Made by a program: the position numbers and the translations under genes. Below the pieces are notes generated by a model. That model was not told where the DNA came from. It saw only the letters and a list, made by a program, of their open reading frames with translations, and searched no databases. From JBFGSX01 sp041581335 (GTDB lineage: Archaea > Thermoplasmatota > E2 > JACPAO01 > JAHFTW01), in NCBI GenBank assembly GCA_041581335.1, contig JBFIDG010000032.1, forward strand, positions 1 through 16,150: DNA of 16,150 nucleotides. The letters are read 5' to 3'. Shown here one piece after another: positions 13,741-16,150 of the stretch (positions are counted from its first letter, which is position 1; the number at the start of each line of letters is the position of its first letter).

Positions 13741-14426
13741 TCGGCCCGCTGTGGAAAGACATCCGCGCGGCAGACCTCGCCACCCTCCTCAATGTCCTCA
13801 TGGGCATCCTGGCGATCGCCATGGCCCTCGCCGGCGACACCGCCCTCGCGTTCCACATCATCTTCGCTGCCATCATCGTGGACGGCCTCGATGGCGCTAT
13901 CGCCCGTATGGGTGGCGGCGGCGGCCCACTGGGAAGCATCATCGACACCCTGGCCGACGTGGTGACCTTCGTCGTGGCCCCCACAGTGGTGATCCTCGCC
14001 CACTTTGGCACGGGGCTCTTGGTCGTTCTGACCGCGTTCGGCTTCGCAGCGGCCGGCATCCTGCGCCTGGCCCGCTTCCAGAACCTCCACAGCACGCCGC
14101 ATTTCTACGGCCTCAGCACCCCAGGAGGCGCCTTGGTGCTGGGCAGCGCGGTACTGCTCCCCGTCTCACCGCCGCTGGTGCCCGTCGTGGCCTTCGTGGT
14201 GGCGGTGCTGATGATGAGCCGCTGGCCGGTCCCCAAACTGCGTGGCCCCATCGGCGTCGCGGGCGTCTTGATCATCGTCGCCAACCTCGCGCTCTTCTTC
14301 GCGGCGCCGCAGCTGAGCCTGTACGGCCTCGTGGCCCAACTCGGATTCACGGCGATCTACCTCGTTGCCGGACCCGCTTACTTGAAGGGCAAGGCCACCC
14401 CATCAACATCCACTGAGGAATCCTGA
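13737..14426 (+). CDS. pssA: Archaetidylserine synthase (CDP-alcohol phosphatidyltransferase)
   Basis: This 229-residue membrane enzyme joins CDP-archaeol and L-serine into archaetidylserine, the substrate of the preceding gene's product. The CDP-alcohol phosphotransferase motif is complete, D-x2-DG-x2-AR-x8-G-x3-D-x3-D: Asp49, Asp52-Gly53, Ala56-Arg57, Gly66, Asp70 and Asp74 (DGLDGAIAR...GSIIDTLADVV). About seven hydrophobic helices cover residues 16-213. Serine specificity is inferred from FYGLSTPGGA (123-132), a segment typical of PssA proteins, and from the decarboxylase partner. The ATG at 13737 overlaps the decarboxylase stop; a longer frame upstream would run inside that gene. Its TGA overlaps the next ATG as TGATG. 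The order asd-pssA directly after an archaeosortase suggests a joint role in surface-protein lipid anchoring. Confidence 0.92.
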   Translation: MIGPLWKDIRAADLATLLNVLMGILAIAMALAGDTALAFHIIFAAIIVDGLDGAIARMGGGGGPLGSIIDTLADVVTFVVAPTVVILAHFGTGLLVVLTAFGFAAAGILRLARFQNLHSTPHFYGLSTPGGALVLGSAVLLPVSPPLVPVVAFVVAVLMMSRWPVPKLRGPIGVAGVLIIVANLALFFAAPQLSLYGLVAQLGFTAIYLVAGPAYLKGKATPSTSTEES

Positions 14427-15220
14427 TGGCCAAACCCCGACGCAAGAAGCGCACCAGCATCCGCACCGCCGCTGGCGTCGCCCAGGAGAAATTCCTGGAC
14501 CGCGTCCGTGAAGCGGTCCAAGACCCCCTCGCCATGCTGCCCACTTGCAGCGGGCCAGAACCCAAGGCCATCGCCAAGACCCGTGCCGGCCTCGAACGGG
14601 CCATCGCCGGCAAGCCCAACTTCTTCGACAAGCGGGACAAAGGTGTCGTTGGCGCCATCTACCAGAGCAAAGCCATTGCCCAATTGGAAGCGGTCCCCCG
14701 TCTACTCGACACGAAGATCGGCGGCAAGCGCCGCTTCTTTTTGCAACGCGGCCACGTCAGCCGCGCCGCCATGCTCGGCGTCCATAACCACGACGAGCCC
14801 CGCGCCCTGCTGATGGCCTATCGGGACATGGCCAAGAAGGAAGGCCTGCATTTCTTCGCCTGCCCTGGCCTCGTCTGCTCCGGCAAGACCCCGACACCCC
14901 CCGATGGGTGGGTCGAAGCGCTGGCGGCGGAGGCCGGCCTGGAAGCCACGAAGACAGACGACGGTTGGCGCCTTGGCCCCGCCGGCGACGCCGTGCGCTT
15001 ACGCCTGCGCGGCGGCCCCGCCATCGATGTCGCAGCGCGTCGCCGAGCCGACAGCATCCACAAGATCCTCACCACGCGCTACGCCGGCCCCCGGCAGCGC
15101 CACCCCGTCGAGGTCTCGGTCATCGTGGACGGCGTCGAGAAGGACGCCGACCGTGAGGCCCTCGCCGGCTACCGCGGCGGCATCCAAGACGAGAAAGGCG
15201 TCGTCGACGCCAGCCGGTGA
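14426..15220 (+). CDS. Conserved-looking cytosolic protein of unknown function, coupled to archaetidylserine synthase
   Basis: This 264-residue protein is not recognised. It starts at an ATG overlapping the pssA stop (TGATG), with GAGGA six bases upstream, so it is translationally coupled to the lipid genes. It has no signal peptide or membrane helix. The N-terminus is strongly basic (AKPRRKKRTSIRTA). Distinct segments are FFDKRDKGVVGAIYQSKAIA (66-85), KRRFFLQRGHVSRAAMLGVH (101-120) followed by NHDEPRALL, and HFFACPGLVCSGKTP with two cysteines near 151-157. A C-terminal alpha/beta part reads VEVSVIVDGVEKDADREALA. The Arg/Lys-rich, His- and Cys-containing middle could bind nucleic acid, phospholipid head groups or a metal; none of these is shown. 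Base composition and codon use look like the neighbours. Position alone suggests a role in, or regulation of, archaetidylserine/archaetidylethanolamine metabolism. Confidence 0.8.
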   Translation: MAKPRRKKRTSIRTAAGVAQEKFLDRVREAVQDPLAMLPTCSGPEPKAIAKTRAGLERAIAGKPNFFDKRDKGVVGAIYQSKAIAQLEAVPRLLDTKIGGKRRFFLQRGHVSRAAMLGVHNHDEPRALLMAYRDMAKKEGLHFFACPGLVCSGKTPTPPDGWVEALAAEAGLEATKTDDGWRLGPAGDAVRLRLRGGPAIDVAARRRADSIHKILTTRYAGPRQRHPVEVSVIVDGVEKDADREALAGYRGGIQDEKGVVDASR

Positions 15221-15244
15221 TCGTTCGAACCTTGTCCGGAGCGC

Positions 15245-15253
15245 CTTAAGTAT
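15245..15253 (+). promoter_or_regulatory. TATA box CTTAAGTAT of the small membrane protein gene
   Basis: CTTAAGTAT is centred about 28 bases before the ATG at 15276, the leaderless spacing seen across the window. Short arms CCGGA (15236-15240) and TCCGG (15253-15257) flank it, but at this GC content they are weak evidence for an operator. Confidence 0.6.
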
Positions 15254-15275
15254 CCGGCCCACCGGATGGTGTCCC

Positions 15276-15632
15276 ATGAGCTATGTGAGCACCCGCGACG
15301 CCCTCTGGGGCGCGGGCAGCATGGTGCTGGCCACGATGCTGCTGGGAGGCCTCATCAACATCCCCGCCGGGACCGCCGTGCTGGGCATCGCCCTCCTGAT
15401 CATCGGTCTTCTCATGCTGATGAACACCATCCCCGGCCCGACCGTCGTGGGCGGCGCCTTGTTCGTCACCGCACTGCTCCTGCTGATCACCAACCCCGTG
15501 GGCCAGTGGCTTGGCAAAGCCATCCTGACGAGCATCCCGGTCCTGGCCGGGAGCCTGCTCTTCGTGGCAGGGCTGACGCTCATCGTCGGCAACCGGACCG
15601 ATTCTCCGACGCCCACGCCGACATCAAGTTGA
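15276..15632 (+). CDS. Small four-helix membrane protein of unknown function
   Basis: This 118-residue, very hydrophobic protein has likely membrane helices at about 9-27, 31-49, 54-70 and 82-104, joined by short Gly/Pro loops (NIPAG, NTIPGPT, TNPVGQ). The polar C-terminal tail is Thr/Pro-rich (NRTDSPTPTPTSS). No family is recognised. The repeated Gly-rich helices resemble small integral membrane proteins of the DUF-type, but that is only a look. The ATG is supported by the CTTAAG box about 28 bases upstream. It is separately transcribed from the lipid cluster and followed by a perfect hairpin at 15716-15747. The tail could be a site of O-glycosylation if extracellular; this is inference. Confidence 0.7.
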   Translation: MSYVSTRDALWGAGSMVLATMLLGGLINIPAGTAVLGIALLIIGLLMLMNTIPGPTVVGGALFVTALLLLITNPVGQWLGKAILTSIPVLAGSLLFVAGLTLIVGNRTDSPTPTPTSS

Positions 15633-15875
15633 CGCGGCCACGCGGACCGTCTTCCGCCACCTCTTGACGACCGACCACCACGAAGCGACTGCCCGATAAG
15701 AGGTAAGGCAGCCGCCCGACCTGGCCAGGTTTTCCTGGCCAGGTCGGCCTAAGGGCCGTCCCACATTGGGCGCCGCTTCCCAGGGCGCCCTACATAACAG
15801 CCACCTAGCTCTGTCCCTCTGCCTGGAACGAGCGCTGACCGACAGGTCGCCCTCGTTGCGGTAGGCCGGCACTGC
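15633..15875. other. Intergenic region with inverted repeats, no gene seen
   Basis: This 243-base stretch lies between two plus-strand membrane-protein genes. It holds a perfect 14-bp inverted repeat (15716-15747) and a second, weaker one: GGGCGCC (15768-15774) with GGCGCCC (15784-15790). It also has a comparatively A/T-containing stretch CCTACATAACAGCCACCTAG near 15789-15808. No convincing reading frame, tRNA or clear TATA box at the leaderless distance from 15876 is visible. The downstream gene may therefore have a real 5' leader here. Confidence 0.45.
15716..15747. repeat. Perfect 14-bp inverted repeat with TTTT loop (hairpin or double operator)
   Basis: CCGACCTGGCCAGG (15716-15729) and its exact complement (15734-15747) flank TTTT. 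Each arm also contains CCTGGCCAGG, itself a 10-bp palindrome, so the element can be read as two copies of one dyad 14 bases apart (15720-15729 and 15734-15743). It is either a strong RNA hairpin ending the upstream gene or a pair of binding sites for a dimeric regulator of the downstream gene. Confidence 0.75.
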
Positions 15876-16150
15876 ATGGGACTGACAGACCGCCTCACAT
15901 TCGCCGCCAACCGCCTTGCCGAACGGCTGTGGTTCAAGCCCCTGACCGCCAGCATCGTCTCCGTCGCGGCGGTCTTCATCGCGAAGATCGTGGATATTGC
16001 CGGGCATGGCCTCGACGTCCCCAGCATCACCGATGAGTCCATCGAGAGCATTCTTTCTGTGCTGGCCGCCAGTATGCTGGTCATCGCGACGTTCGCCGTC
16101 GCATCCATGGTCTCGGCTTACGCATCGGCAAGCAATGCCGCGACGCCACG
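15876..16150 (+). CDS. DUF2254-type predicted membrane protein, C-terminus cut off by the window
   Basis: The frame from ATG 15876 stays open to the end of the window (91 codons plus two bases). It has a short amphipathic start (MGLTDRLTFAANRLAERLWF), a first membrane helix (PLTASIVSVAAVFIAKIVDI) and a loop (GLDVPSITDESIESIL). A second helix follows, LSVLAASMLVIATFAVASMV, running into SAYASASNAATP. The pattern of an S/A-rich second helix with a conserved small-residue stretch, then a short polar turn before Pro, matches the N-terminus of DUF2254 proteins (typically SMI.VA...FS.....QLASSQFSPR). The family is a poly-helix membrane protein of unknown function. The assignment rests on this N-terminal similarity only. 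Confidence 0.6.
   Translation, partial: MGLTDRLTFAANRLAERLWFKPLTASIVSVAAVFIAKIVDIAGHGLDVPSITDESIESILSVLAASMLVIATFAVASMVSAYASASNAATP

Noticed and set aside
15768..15790. Second inverted repeat GGGCGCC/GGCGCCC in the last intergenic region
   Set aside because: Seven-bp GC-only arms are expected by chance at this composition; noted in the intergenic entry only.

Overview
The window is about 64% GC by eye and densely packed. Several independent signs point to an archaeon: a METTL5/COG2263-type RNA methylase with an NPPFG motif, an archaeal-style RNase HII, an archaeosortase with its Cys/Arg/His motifs, archaetidylserine synthase and decarboxylase genes, and a promoter pattern of TATA-like boxes centred about 26-30 bases before the start codon (leaderless mRNAs). 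The proteins are not extremely acidic, so a halophilic haloarchaeon is unlikely. An uncultivated euryarchaeal or Thermoplasmatota-like lineage is my best guess, held weakly. No rRNA, tRNA, CRISPR array or insertion sequence is visible.

Left part (1-5964): a truncated membrane-anchored surface protein (-); a stearoyl-CoA-type fatty-acid desaturase (-) divergent from an HxlR-family regulator (+); a chain of very small minus-strand genes headed by a mini winged-helix protein; an extended SDR reductase/epimerase (+) preceded by a possible leader peptide; a TerB-like protein (+) abutting a histidine phosphatase (-) tail to tail; the METTL5-like methylase (+); and a SixA-like histidine phosphatase (+).

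Middle part (5965-11609): a secreted six-Asp-box beta-propeller lipoprotein (-) directly downstream of RNase HII (-). Then comes a 630-residue secreted protein (+) with about five carboxypeptidase-regulatory-like beta domains and a C-terminal P-V-P/hydrophobic/RRR sorting signal. A two-gene unit (-) follows: a CheY/Rcp1-like receiver and a BtuF-like helical-backbone metal receptor without a signal peptide.

Right part (11610-16150): archaeosortase, pyruvoyl-type archaetidylserine decarboxylase, archaetidylserine synthase and an unrecognised 264-residue protein, the last three translationally coupled. After them lie a small four-helix membrane protein, a perfect 14-bp inverted repeat, and the start of a DUF2254 membrane protein.

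The most coherent system is surface-protein anchoring. The archaeosortase would process proteins with a C-terminal tripartite signal, such as the 630-residue protein 1.25 kb upstream. The adjacent lipid genes make archaetidylserine and archaetidylethanolamine, a lipid supply that has been functionally linked to ArtA-type anchoring in haloarchaea. The unknown 264-residue gene is the novel candidate partner. The desaturase/regulator pair is the second point of interest, because fatty-acyl desaturation is not expected in a cell with isoprenoid ether lipids.
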